Shown here piece by piece: positions 46,188 through 55,950 of a DNA stretch of 64,000 bases. How positions within the stretch are numbered: position 1 is the first letter of the stretch; every line of letters starts with the position of its first letter. Source of the DNA: Papaver somniferum (Eukaryota > Streptophyta > Magnoliopsida > Ranunculales > Papaveraceae). The notes under the pieces were generated by a model. That model was not told the DNA's origin. It saw only the letters and a program-made list of their open reading frames with translations, and made no database searches. The stretch spans positions 98,828,117 to 98,892,116 of the forward strand of contig NC_039358.1 of the NCBI RefSeq assembly GCF_003573695.1, written 5' to 3'. The position numbers were made by a program, and so were the translations under genes.

Positions 46188-46577
46188 GTTTGGGTATTGA
46201 ATTTTGGGTTTAGGATATGGATTTGGGCTTAGGAATTGGATTTGGGCTTAGGTAATCTTGAGCCCACTTCTTCTTTAAGAACAATTTCTTCCTTTTTAAG
46301 CCCATTTTTATCCTTGAGTCTTCCATAACACATTCTTCACTTCTTTTCCGCTAGAGATTCCACCGGCTTTCTCCCGTGTCTTTGCTCTTTTGGCTCCGCA
46401 ACTCATCTAGTCTTTATTTGGTACCTAAAAATACAAAATTAATTAATAAAAATATTTATTCTTGAAAACAATGAAAATACAGAATATGGGATAAAATGTA
46501 GAATTAATGCACAAAAGATGAGTTAAATGCCAAGAAAAATATATAGAAATATGCACTTTTTAGCACTCATCATATAC

Positions 46578-48099
46578 TGATCATGCTGCTTTAAAATATC
46601 TTTTGTCTAATAAGGATACTAAACCTAGATTGATTAGGTGGATTCTGTTGTTGCAAGAGTTTTCTCCAGACATTAGAGACAAAAAGGGTGCCGAAAATGT
46701 TGTAGCAGATCACTTGTCTAGGATAGTTGTTAGTTCCCCAGATGATTCCCTTCCTATAAGGGATAGCTTTCCTGATGAACAATTGTTCTTTGTTACCCAA
46801 TTACCTTGGTATGCGAATATAGTGAATTATCTTGTTACTGGTCGAATGCCCTAACATAGGGGTAAACAAGATCGTTCTAGATTTTTAGCTGAGGTTAAGC
46901 ACTTCTTTTGGGATGATCCTTATTTGTTTAAGTATTGTCCAGACCAGATTATTAGGAGATGTATACCTGAGAGTGACCAGTCCGGTATTATTTCCTTTTG
47001 TCATGATCATGCTTGTGGGGGTCACTTTAGTGCTAAGAAAACTGCTGCTAAGATATTGCAGTGTGGATTCTATTGGTCTTCGTTGTTTAAAGACTCCCAC
47101 AGTTAGTGCGTTACTTGTGAACGATGCCAGAAATTAGGAACCATTTCCCGTAGGAACATGATGCCCTTGAACCCTATTTTAATTGTTGAGGTCTTTGATG
47201 TGTGGGGTATTGACTTTATGGGTCCGTTTCCTAATTCTTTTGGTAACCTATACATCCTTGTCGTCGTAGACTATGTCTCTAAGTGGATTGAAGCGGTTGC
47301 GTGTAAAACCAATGACCATAGGGTTGTGATTGAGTTATTGAAAAATAATATACTTACACGTTTTGGTACACCACGAGCTATAATTAGTGATGGAGGGTCG
47401 CACTTTTGTAATGGGCCTTTTAAGTTTCTGATGAAGAAATATGGTATTACACATAAGATAGCTACCCCGTATCATCCACAGACTAGTGGTCAGGTAGAGG
47501 TTTCCAATAGGGAGATAAAATGTATATTAGAGAAAACAGTTAATCCTAATCGGAAAGACTGGTCGTCTAGGCTTACTGATGCCTTATGGGCTTACCGTAC
47601 TGCGTTTAAGATCCCCATTGGAATGTCGCCTTATCGGCTTGTTTATGGCAAGGAATGTCCCTTACCTGTTGAGTTAGAACATAGAGCTTATTGGGCTGTT
47701 AAGCAGCTAAATTTTTCACTTGACGAGGCAGGAGACCATAGGAAACTTTAACTCAATGAGTTGGACGAGATTCATATAGATGCTTACGATAGTGCGAAGG
47801 AGTATAAGAACAAAATGAAACTTGTGCATGATAGAAACATTTTACGGAAGTCATTTTCTACAGGTCAAAAAGTTCTTCTGTATGATACCCACTTGCATCT
47901 TTTCTCTGGGAAGTTACGTTCTCGGTGGACGGGTCCTTTTATTGTTCGCACTGTTTTTCCTCATGGAGCTGTTGAGATCGAGACACCGGATGGTAGTAGT
48001 TCTTCGAAGGTTAACGGTCGGAGATTGAAACCCTTTTTAGAGCCCTTTCCTACAGGTGATGTTGAGGAGGTCCCTCTGGAGGACCCTGTTTACCCTTGA
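46578..48099 (+). pseudogene. Second half of RNase H and integrase of element B
   Basis: Continues the RNase H of B after the A insertion: [29 protein letters not shown] at 46852 precedes the integrase. The zinc module is [19 protein letters not shown] with CERCQ, interrupted by a TAG at 47104. The core has WGIDFMGPF (first D), ISDGGSHF (second D) and [14 protein letters not shown] (E), so the DDE set is intact. A TAA at 47749 separates the C-terminal part (KLRSRWTGPFIV, VNGRRLKPF), which ends at 48099. No chromodomain. Confidence 0.9.
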
Positions 48100-48338
48100 T
48101 TGACCATCGAGGCAGTTGTATGTTGTATATTAGTTTTTGATTTTCTTCACCCAGGTACTATCTTTCCAACTTCTCCTCGTGTTATTTTACTTTTGGTACT
48201 GCTCTTTAATTAGAAACATTGAGGACAATGTTAGATTTAAGTTTGGGGGTGGGGAAGAAACTTTTTGTTAGCTTTTAGTTGCAATAAATAAACTCCAGAG
48301 CCTAGAAATTTATGCGTATTCAGGATGGCACTAACTAA
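48100..48338 (+). other. 3' non-coding region of element B up to the CACTA insertion
   Basis: Contains stem AACATTG, loop AGGA, stem CAATGTT (48215-48232), then AAGTTTGGGGGTGGGGAAG (48239-48257), the counterpart of the first module in C. Another 80 bases follow before the CACTA start; the rest of B lies beyond the window. Confidence 0.75.
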
Positions 48339-48926
48339 CACTAGTACAAATCTTTACATTGGCCACACTTAATCACCGTGTCCATAGGCTTTTGGTCATG
48401 GATTTTTTTCACTCCAAAAATGTGGCATCAGGTGCCGAGACAAAAAGGTATCCCTATGGCTGCATAAACTTTGAGTGGCTATAAAATATGATTAACCATG
48501 GCCATAACTCTAAAACCGTGTCTATATGGTACTCAATATTTTTTTGGTAGTTAAGCATTTTCACTATCACCGTGGCCATAGGATCCTTATAGACACACAA
48601 TTTAATTATATGTGGCTAAAGTTTACCTTAAAGTCACGTAAATTTTATTATAGTCGTGGCCTTTGTCATCAATTGGACACGCAAAATTCATTTTATCATG
48701 GCCAATTCATGAGTTGCGGTCACACTAATTTTTCTCAACCATGGCCATCTCTATCATTTGGACACACGGAAAATAATTTAACATGGCTAATACATGATTT
48801 GTAGTCACGTTTAATCTATGGTCCATGGCCATCCATATTTTTGGACACATGATAAACATTTTAATGGCCAATTAATAAGTTATGGCTACTAAAATTTGTA
48901 GCACCGTGGCTAAATTTTTTCGAAAG
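48339..48926. repeat. Left subterminal repeat region of CACTA element I
   Basis: Roughly ten irregularly spaced motifs of the forms CCGTGTCCATAGG, CATGGCCAT, GTGGCC and GGACACA occur in both orientations. In En/Spm such subterminal motifs bind TNPA. The right end (63640-64000) carries related motifs. Confidence 0.75.
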
Positions 48927-49203
48927 ACATCAAGTGTGTTGAATGTAGCTATTGTTCACCTTTTGGATACATCAAGTGTTTTCAATGTAGCTATTGTTCA
49001 CCTTTTGGACACATCAAGTTTTTTGAATGTAGCTATTGTTCAACTTTTAGACACATCAAGTGTTTTCAAGTAGCTATTGTTCACCTTTGGACACATCAAG
49101 TTTTTTGAATGTAGCTTTTGTTCACCTTTTGGACACATCAATTGTTTTGAATGTAGCTATTGTTCACCTTTTGGACACATCAAGTGTTTTCAATGTAGCT
49201 ATT
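48927..49203 (+). repeat. 42-bp minisatellite, about 6.6 copies
   Basis: Unit form: ACATCAAGTGTTTTCAATG, TAGCTATTGTTCACCTTTTGG. Copies differ by a few bases and one shortened unit (near 49070). An open frame through it (repeating NVAIVHLLDTSS) is a repeat artefact. Confidence 0.9.
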
Positions 49204-49675
49204 CAAAAATCACCTAAATAACCATCCATAAAAAATTAATGAAGACTACAATTAGAATTGTACCAAAATAATTTCATTTCACAATATAATAAACATCTCA
49301 ATCTGATAATTGTGCAGTAACCTTGAGAAAACAAACTTTCAAGAGAGACTTAAAAGTTTAAACATCCAAATCCTATAGTCCACGACTATTTCTATTAATA
49401 ATTAGGCTGCAGTCTTGAGTCTTGTGGATCTCCGAGACTTTAGTTCCCCGCTCTTCATATATGAAGGTTCTTCTTCTTTGTCTTCTTAGTGTTTAGGTCA
49501 GAATCATATTCATCGTTTGGGTCAGAATCATGTTCACCGGGGTCTGAAAGTGGATGGCCCTGCAGCAAGCCAGTGGATGTATAATTAAGGGAAAAAACCA
49601 TGTTAACAGTTATATGGTCAGGATGCAGAAGGTAATAAACATGTATAATAAAGCAACTTACACTAGAGCAAGAGA
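49204..49675. other. Spacer between minisatellite and the TNPA-like gene
   Basis: AT-rich, with no supported coding sequence. It would include the 3' untranslated region of the minus-strand gene. A 74-residue frame at 49455-49679 has no features. Confidence 0.5.
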
Positions 49676-52163
49676 TCAAAACTCTTTAGGCCAAGCTACT
49701 ATAGATTTTTCAGCATCCTCTACTGTTTTGAGATGAGTAGATGGGACTGGCAAACAATGATTCTTTAATATCGACTTTTCAACCGTCACTCTGACACAAT
49801 CATCCCGGAGTGGATCTCCATGAACCTTCTGACCTGGCACTGATGGAAGAACCGAACCCCATGCAATGATATTTCTCAGTGAAGCATGAGCCAGTTTGCA
49901 TTTACCAATCTGCAAAACAGAAATGTTATATTGACATCAACAGATTCAAATCTCAAAATGCTTAAATGCCTGTGAAAAGGACATACCGTTGAAAGTTCAG
50001 TTTTGTCTTTCGATTGAGAATTGTCTGGTGAACTAAGGGGTAGATGCTCAGATGCAGGAGACTTTTGTTTGTATTTTCCAGACTACAAAAATATACGCTA
50101 TATTAACATCAACAAAAAATGGAACTCTCAAAGCACTATATATTTTAAATACCTGCAAAAGAAACATACCATTTGGAGTTCAGAACTATCTTTCGATCCC
50201 GTAGACTGAGATACATTTTCAGATTCAGGGTCATTTCTTTGTATTAGATTCATTCCTTTCAGTCGGAGAAATGCTTGTAACAGGGAATTCAAGCATAAGA
50301 GACTTCTCTCTAATAGGAGATTTCTATATAGTGCAGTTGACATATTAGATACTGCAGAATTATTAGGAAATACATACTTAATCAAAATTACTTGGATGAT
50401 GTTAAACATACCCGTGCCTTTTTGCTTTTGATTTTCTTTTTCAATATGCCTTGAGATTTTAGCTGAGACATTAAGCTGCTCATCATTTCTTCTTGTGCCT
50501 TCATTGCTGCCTTCATTTCCTTCATTTCTGCATCCTTCCTATCTCTCTCCATTTGGTTCGCGCGTCTTTCATCTTCCAGTTGTTTCTTCAGTTCAATGTG
50601 CTCCTTGGATGCTCCTTTCCGTGGCAGGTTCCAGTACGTTGTTGGAGTCACTCCCTTGCCTATACATCTTACACGCCCAGCATGTTCTTCCCCAAACACA
50701 AGGGTGATAGAATCATTGCCTGGTTGTTTTCTCAAAGTTCCATCTTCCAGCTGCTTATCAAAATCCTCCTGCACAAAAAAAGAATTAAGGGATTAGAAGT
50801 GATAATCAATTAAATCAAAATTATTTTCACATTTACTCAAGCACAAAACAAATAGCTAGATAGTTTCAGTCGTCTTACAAGCTGAGCTGCTTTTTCCCTA
50901 ACATCATCGTCATCGTATTCTCCATTTTTGTTTTGATGTGCCTTCCTCCATAGTAAAGACCGTGAAGGATTTTCATCTTCAAGGATCTCTTTCTCATTAA
51001 TCTAGTAATTATAAAATACACAAGAAGAAAAATTAGATAGATAATACTATAATTTAAACTGGAAATAATAATAATTTTGTATAACAAACTGGACTTACTA
51101 ATTTTTCCAACAGCCCTGCATACCCTGCTCTTCCCGTCCTGTGGTTATATTTGTGGTTCTTACGCGCCTTAGCTCCCCTAATGGACAACTCCTGAGCATA
51201 CAGATTTAAAGAATTTCATTCATAAAAAAGTTAGACTAATTAATGAAATTAATATCAATATTTCCAAACTAAAACGTGCAATATACAACCTTGCATTTAT
51301 CAGACAACCTCCACTTTACGAACTTGTCCCATTGTTCTTGGTTCACAATGACACGATATTGTTTAGGAACAGTATTTAGTTTAGCAGGTTTACCCAATTG
51401 GGCACTATGAACTTTACATACAACTTTCTTCTGAAGTTGCGCAAATGTTCCCCAAAATATTTCATAATTTGTCTTCTCATAGTCTCCTCAATTTCATAAA
51501 ACCGCTGCCAAAATATGGAGATGTTAACGGCAGGTAACAAATTAAAACAAATATAGTATTAAAAATCAATATAGATCAGCATATACATACCAATAGTTCG
51601 TGCCATAACTTATCCCTCATCACTGAATTCACTTCCTTCCACTTCAAGTGCCTTAGACCAACGTCTCGACGTACCAATACACCCATGTAACTAGCAATTT
51701 CAGCTTTATATTTCCCCTTAAATCGACCAAAATTATCAAATTCTATCACATGCTTCTCGCCGTCAAAATTTTTCTTTAGCTTCTTCAATCTTGTTAAACC
51801 TCGAACATTATTCTCCTTAGACTCTACTGTATTGTTTGGAGCTCCTGTGTCTTTTTATAGTTCAAAAACCCAAAATAAGAGTAAACATGGTGTAAGAGTG
51901 TACTCATATTTTTTAAGTCCAAAGCAAACAAAAACAGACAAGCTAGTATAGCATTACCAGGCTGTTCAGGACTTTCAGTCGATTCATCATCAGAACTGGA
52001 GCTATCCATCGGAACCGGTGCGACTACCATCGGAATCTTCGTCTTCATCCTCTGACTCTCCTAAATTCTGCAAGGCTTGAGCCTCCAGGGCTGCAGTCTC
52101 ATTTTCAGCATACTCATCATCATCATACTCTGGCTCCCAACTCGAATTCTCTTGTGTAGTCAT
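49676..52163 (-). CDS. TNPA-like/Transposase_24-type protein gene of CACTA element I, about nine exons
   Basis: Predicted exons (minus): 52163-51958, 51844-51591, 51504-51290, 51191-51099, 51001-50879, 50768-50412, about 50330-50170, 50082-49987 and 49909-49676. All have GT donors and AG acceptors, and exons 4-6 join in phase. Features in order: acidic N-terminus (EYDDDEYAENE), FGRFKGKYKAEIASYMG with VMRDKLWHELL, RQIMKYFGEHLRNFRRKLY (Transposase_24-like), NQEQWDKFVKWRLSDKCK, NHRTGRAGYAGLLEKL, a Lys/Glu/Met coiled coil, and a C-terminal domain (CKLAHASLRNIIAWG, VRVTVEKS, IVAWPKEF). Frames slip once in exon 1 and once in exon 3, and exon 7 is doubtful. In En/Spm, TNPA binds the subterminal repeats and assists transposition. 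Confidence 0.75.
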
Positions 52164-52500
52164 ATAGGAAACTGCATATACATGTATATGATTCAATCAA
52201 ATAAGGTCTGAATTCTTTTCAATCAAAAGTCAAAAGTTATTAAGCTAGACACAAGCAAAAATTAAATAACAGTCAATTAACATGGTCTTGATTATGTCAG
52301 TACTAACATGGTCTTGATTAGTATGATTAGATGCAAGAGCAGGATGCCGTCTCAGAATTGTTAAAGATATAACAATTAAAAAATTATTAATCGCTGAGGT
52401 TTTTACTAGAGCATTGAAAGAACTCAAGCAAGACTCCAGTTCAAACATACACAATTAGTAAACCTACCAAGTTCCCTAAAAACAAACGACGGATGCCGAT

Positions 52501-52900
52501 CTCCGACATAATTATAATCCCATTATACAAAATGTCAATGACTCGGGAGTATACACGACAGATGGAAGCTTACTGACCAGCTAAAGTTGATGAAAATGAG
52601 ATAAAAATGTGATTTCTAGTGGTTTCAGGGAGAACCACAGAAGTTTAAACTATTGGTTTGCAATGTGAAAAACATTCATCAGAATAGACAGATAAAAAAC
52701 CAAGGAATAACATTCAATTGACCTAGCTCTGACATAATTATAATCCCATTATACAAAACGTCAATGACACGGGAGTATACACGACAGAGAATGTGGCCAG
52801 CTAAATGAGATAAGAATGTGATGTCGAGTGGTTTCAGGGAGAACCACAGAAGCTTAAACTATTGTTTGCAGTGTGAAAAACATTAATCAGATTCATCGGA
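52501..52900. repeat. Imperfect direct duplication of about 180 bp upstream of the TNPA-like gene
   Basis: Copy 1 starts at 52501 and copy 2 at 52727. Shared blocks include GACATAATTATAATCCCATT, GGGAGTATACACGACAGA and GTGGTTTCAGGGAGAACCAC. Copy 2 has several small deletions. Confidence 0.85.
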
Positions 52901-53767
52901 AAAGAAAGAAAAAAACATAAAAGAATAGCATTTCCATAACCATAGAAGACTGAGTTGTTATCCAGCCACTATGCAACTTAGAATACAATCTGCATAAAGA
53001 TCCTAAGCATAACATAGGAAAAGCTTAAACATGCATGCACACCATTGTTCTTCTTAATAAGAAATAAACAGGTGCATAAACCCTGCTTTCAATGAATCAA
53101 AAATTAAGAATTAGGGTTTGAGTCAAAACTTAACCTTTGAATCAATTGGGTCTGATTCAAAAATTAAGGTTTGAATCAATTAGGGTTTGAATAACTAAGC
53201 TTTTTAGACGAAAGAAAGATTGAGAACAGGATATACCTTTATAAGATTTAGCCATGCAATTCCTCAACACCATACGGCCCTTTATAAAGTCGCACAGATT
53301 GAATAATCCCGCCGAAAATATTTTGCGTTTCATTTTCATCCCGCTCAAAATTATTTAGGGTGAACTGAAAAATCGATTGAGTTTGGTCTACGATTTCCTT
53401 TTTTCGGAAAAATCTCCTAAGAAAATACCATTTGATTTTGATCCTACGGTAGACCTAAAAATATTTCCAAACTTTAGAAATCTATTTCCCTTTTTACTCT
53501 AACAAATCTCAATGTTTCCCTGATTTTAAGCCTAGAACTTTATCCCCTTTTTACTCTGCTTAGGTTTCTCTAGTTCTCTCCGCTCTGTAACTCTGGTTTA
53601 GGAGGAAAGATAAAACGAACAGAATTTTGAGGTGTTACATAGCGTAAGATAAGAGGTTCTTCCCTATTAATCTAACTATTGGTTGGGCTTGTGATAAATA
53701 TATTCACCGTTAGATTTACTATGGACATCCTATTCGATGCATTTTGAAATAACATAAGTAAAATCGT

Positions 53768-53855
53768 AATGGACTGGGCTGGAGTGTTAGCTTAAACCAT
53801 GTAATGGACTGGGCTGGAGTGTTAGCTTAAACCATGTAATTGACTGGGCTGGACA
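53768..53855. repeat. 34-bp direct repeat, about 2.5 copies
   Basis: AATGGACTGGGCTGGAGTG plus TTAGCTTAAACCATGT, repeated at 53768 and 53802, with a partial third copy near 53836. Short tandem duplication bordering the large array. Confidence 0.85.
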
Positions 53856-53940
53856 TAAATGTGGCATAAATTTTTTCATTATTTTTCATTTTTTACTTAA
53901 ATTTTTTTTCATTTTTTCCTTTTTTTTTTTTTACTTTTTT

Positions 53941-55950
53941 TTTATTACATAATCAAAATTTAGTTACATAATCAAGACTCGACACTTCACCTGAAATATT
54001 GATCGATTCGGAACGAGTTCGAGTAAAACTGATGAAAATGGAACTTCGTCCTTTGGAATCGAGACACGAAAAATTTAGTTATTACATAATCAAATTTAGT
54101 TATTACATAAAAAATTTAGTTATTACATGATCAAAATTTAGTTACATAATCAAGACTCGACACTTCACCTGAAATATTGATCGATTCGAAACGAGTTCGA
54201 GTAAAACTGATGAAAACGGAACTTCGTCCTTTGGAATCGAGACACGACAAAATTTAGTTATTACATAATCATAATTTAGTTATTACATAATCAAAATTTA
54301 GTTATTACATGATCAAAATTTAGTTACATAATCAAGACTCGACACTTCACCTGAAATATTGATCGATTCGGAACGAGTTCGAGTAAAACTGATGAAAACG
54401 GAACTTCGTCCTTTGGAATCGAGACACGAAAAATTTAGTTATTACATAATCAAAATTTATTTATTACATGATCAAAATTTAGTTACATAATCAAGACTCG
54501 ACACTTCACCTGAAATATTGATCGATTCGGAACGAGTTCGAGTAAAACTGATGAAAACGGAACTTCGTCCTTTGGAATCGAGACACGGAAAATTTAGTTA
54601 TTACATAATCATAATTTAGTTATTACATAATCAAAATTTAGTTATTACATGATCAAAATTTAGTTACATAATCAAGACTCGACACTTCACCTGAAATATT
54701 GATCGATTCGGAACGAGTTCGAGTAAAACTGATGAAAACGGAACTTCGTCCTTTGGAATCGAGACACGACAAAATTTAGTTATTACATAATCATAATTTA
54801 GTTATTACATAATCAAAATTTAGTTATACATGATCAAAATTTAGTTACATAATCAAGACTCGACACTTCACCTGAAATATTGATCGATTCGAAACGAGTT
54901 CGAGTAAAACTGATGAAAACGGAACTTCGTCCTTTGGAATCGAGACACGAAAAATTTAGTTATTACATAATCAAAATTTAGTTATTACATAATAAAATTT
55001 AGTTATTACATGATCAAAATTTAGTTACATAATCAAGACTCGACACTTCACCTGAAATATTGATCGATTCGAAACGAGTTCGAGTAAAACTGATGAAAAC
55101 GGAACTTCGTCCTTTGGAATCGAGACACGACAAAATTTAGTTATTACATAATCATAATTTAGTTATTACATAATCAAAATTTAGTTATACATGATCAAAA
55201 TTTAGTTACATAATCAAGACTCGACACTTCACCTGAAATATTGATCGATTCGAACGAGTTCGAGTAAAACTGATGAAAACGGAACTTCGTCCTTTGGAAT
55301 CGAGACACGAAAAATTTAGTTATTACATAATCAAATTTAGTTATTACATAATAAAATTTAGTTATTACATGATCAAAATTTAGTTACATAATCAAGACTC
55401 GACACTTCACCTGAAATATTGATCGATTCGGAACGAGTTCGAGTAAAACTGATGAAAACGGAACTTCGTCCTTTGGAATCGAGACACGACAAAATTTAGT
55501 TATTACATAATCATAATTTAGTTATTACATAATCAAAATTTAGTTATAACATGATCAAAATTTAGTTACATAATCAAGACTCGACACTTCACCTGAAATA
55601 TTGATCGATTCGAAACGAGTTCGAGTAAAACTGATGAAAACGGAACTTCGTCCTTTGGAATCGAGACACGACAAAATTTAGTTATTACATAATCATAATT
55701 TAGTTATTACATAATCAAAATTTAGTTATTACATGATCAAAATTTAGTTACATAATCAAGACTCGACACTTCACCTGAAATATTGATCGATTCGGAACGA
55801 GTTCGAGTAAAACTGATGAAAACGGAACTTCGTCCTTTGGAATCGAGACACGTAAAAATTTAGTTATTACATAATCAAAATTTAGTTATTACATAATCAA
55901 GACTCGACACTTCACCTGAAATATTGATCGATTCGGAACGAGTTCGAGTA
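53941..55950. repeat. Satellite-like tandem array, 12 copies, period mostly about 160-185 bp
   Basis: Each unit has a conserved core of about 110 bp starting CAAGACTCGACACTTCACC and ending TTTGGAATCGAGACACG, followed by two to four copies of a 21-bp AT-rich subrepeat (AATTTAGTTATTACATAATCA and variants). Core starts lie near 53972, 54150, 54332, 54491, 54672, 54853, 55033, 55214, 55392, 55574, 55757 and 55899. The last copy is cut at GAGTTCGAGTA. Differences between copies are mostly single bases (GGAACG or AAACG) and subrepeat number. The array lies between the two divergent transposase genes of element I. Confidence 0.95.

Larger units (their letters stand above)
31462..46572 (-). mobile_element. 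Element A: Athila-type gypsy element lacking integrase, itself split by C
   Basis: Minus-strand element with TSD TATAC (31457-31461 and 46573-46577). LTRs start TGATGAGTGC and end CACACCA when read in element orientation. Internal order on the minus strand: primer site 39029, gag from 38062, protease, reverse transcriptase, RNase H, an integrase zinc-module stub, then a 3' non-coding part with hairpin and polypurine tract. The integrase core is absent. The two LTR copies show only about a dozen mismatches by eye over 1.9 kb once C is removed, so insertion is recent. Confidence 0.92.
39036..46572 (-). repeat. 5' LTR of element A, interrupted by element C
   Basis: 39036-40543 plus 46193-46572 reconstruct the 1888-bp LTR seen at 31462-33349. 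The interruption is element C with duplicated GTTTG (40539-40543 and 46188-46192). Removing C and one GTTTG restores the LTR exactly. Confidence 0.93.
24914..48338 (+). mobile_element. Element B: Athila-type Ty3/gypsy element, interrupted by A and by CACTA element I
   Basis: 5' LTR, primer site, gag, protease, reverse transcriptase, RNase H and integrase lie in order on the plus strand. Element A (31462-46572) splits it inside RNase H and element I interrupts the 3' non-coding region at 48338/48339, so the 3' LTR is outside the window. The YRKLN/HFPLPFIDQMLERL/FMDDFSVFG reverse transcriptase signature is that of Athila elements. At least nine frameshifts or stops show it is dead. Confidence 0.88.
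52164..53940. other. 5' flank of the TNPA-like gene
   Basis: No clear coding exon. A minus-strand stretch near 53220-53350 with TTTATAAAGG and a GTATATCC donor-like site could be a 5' leader exon. A T-rich tract lies at 53880-53945, next to the satellite-like array. Confidence 0.4.

Noticed and set aside
48882..49073. Frame encoding a repeating NVAIVHLLDTSS peptide
   Set aside because: The 42-bp unit is a multiple of three, so the frame stays open by arithmetic; copies with indels break it.
53941..55950. CRISPR-like array (regular repeats)
   Set aside because: There are no unique spacers; the intervening parts are themselves repeats, and the context is a plant transposon.
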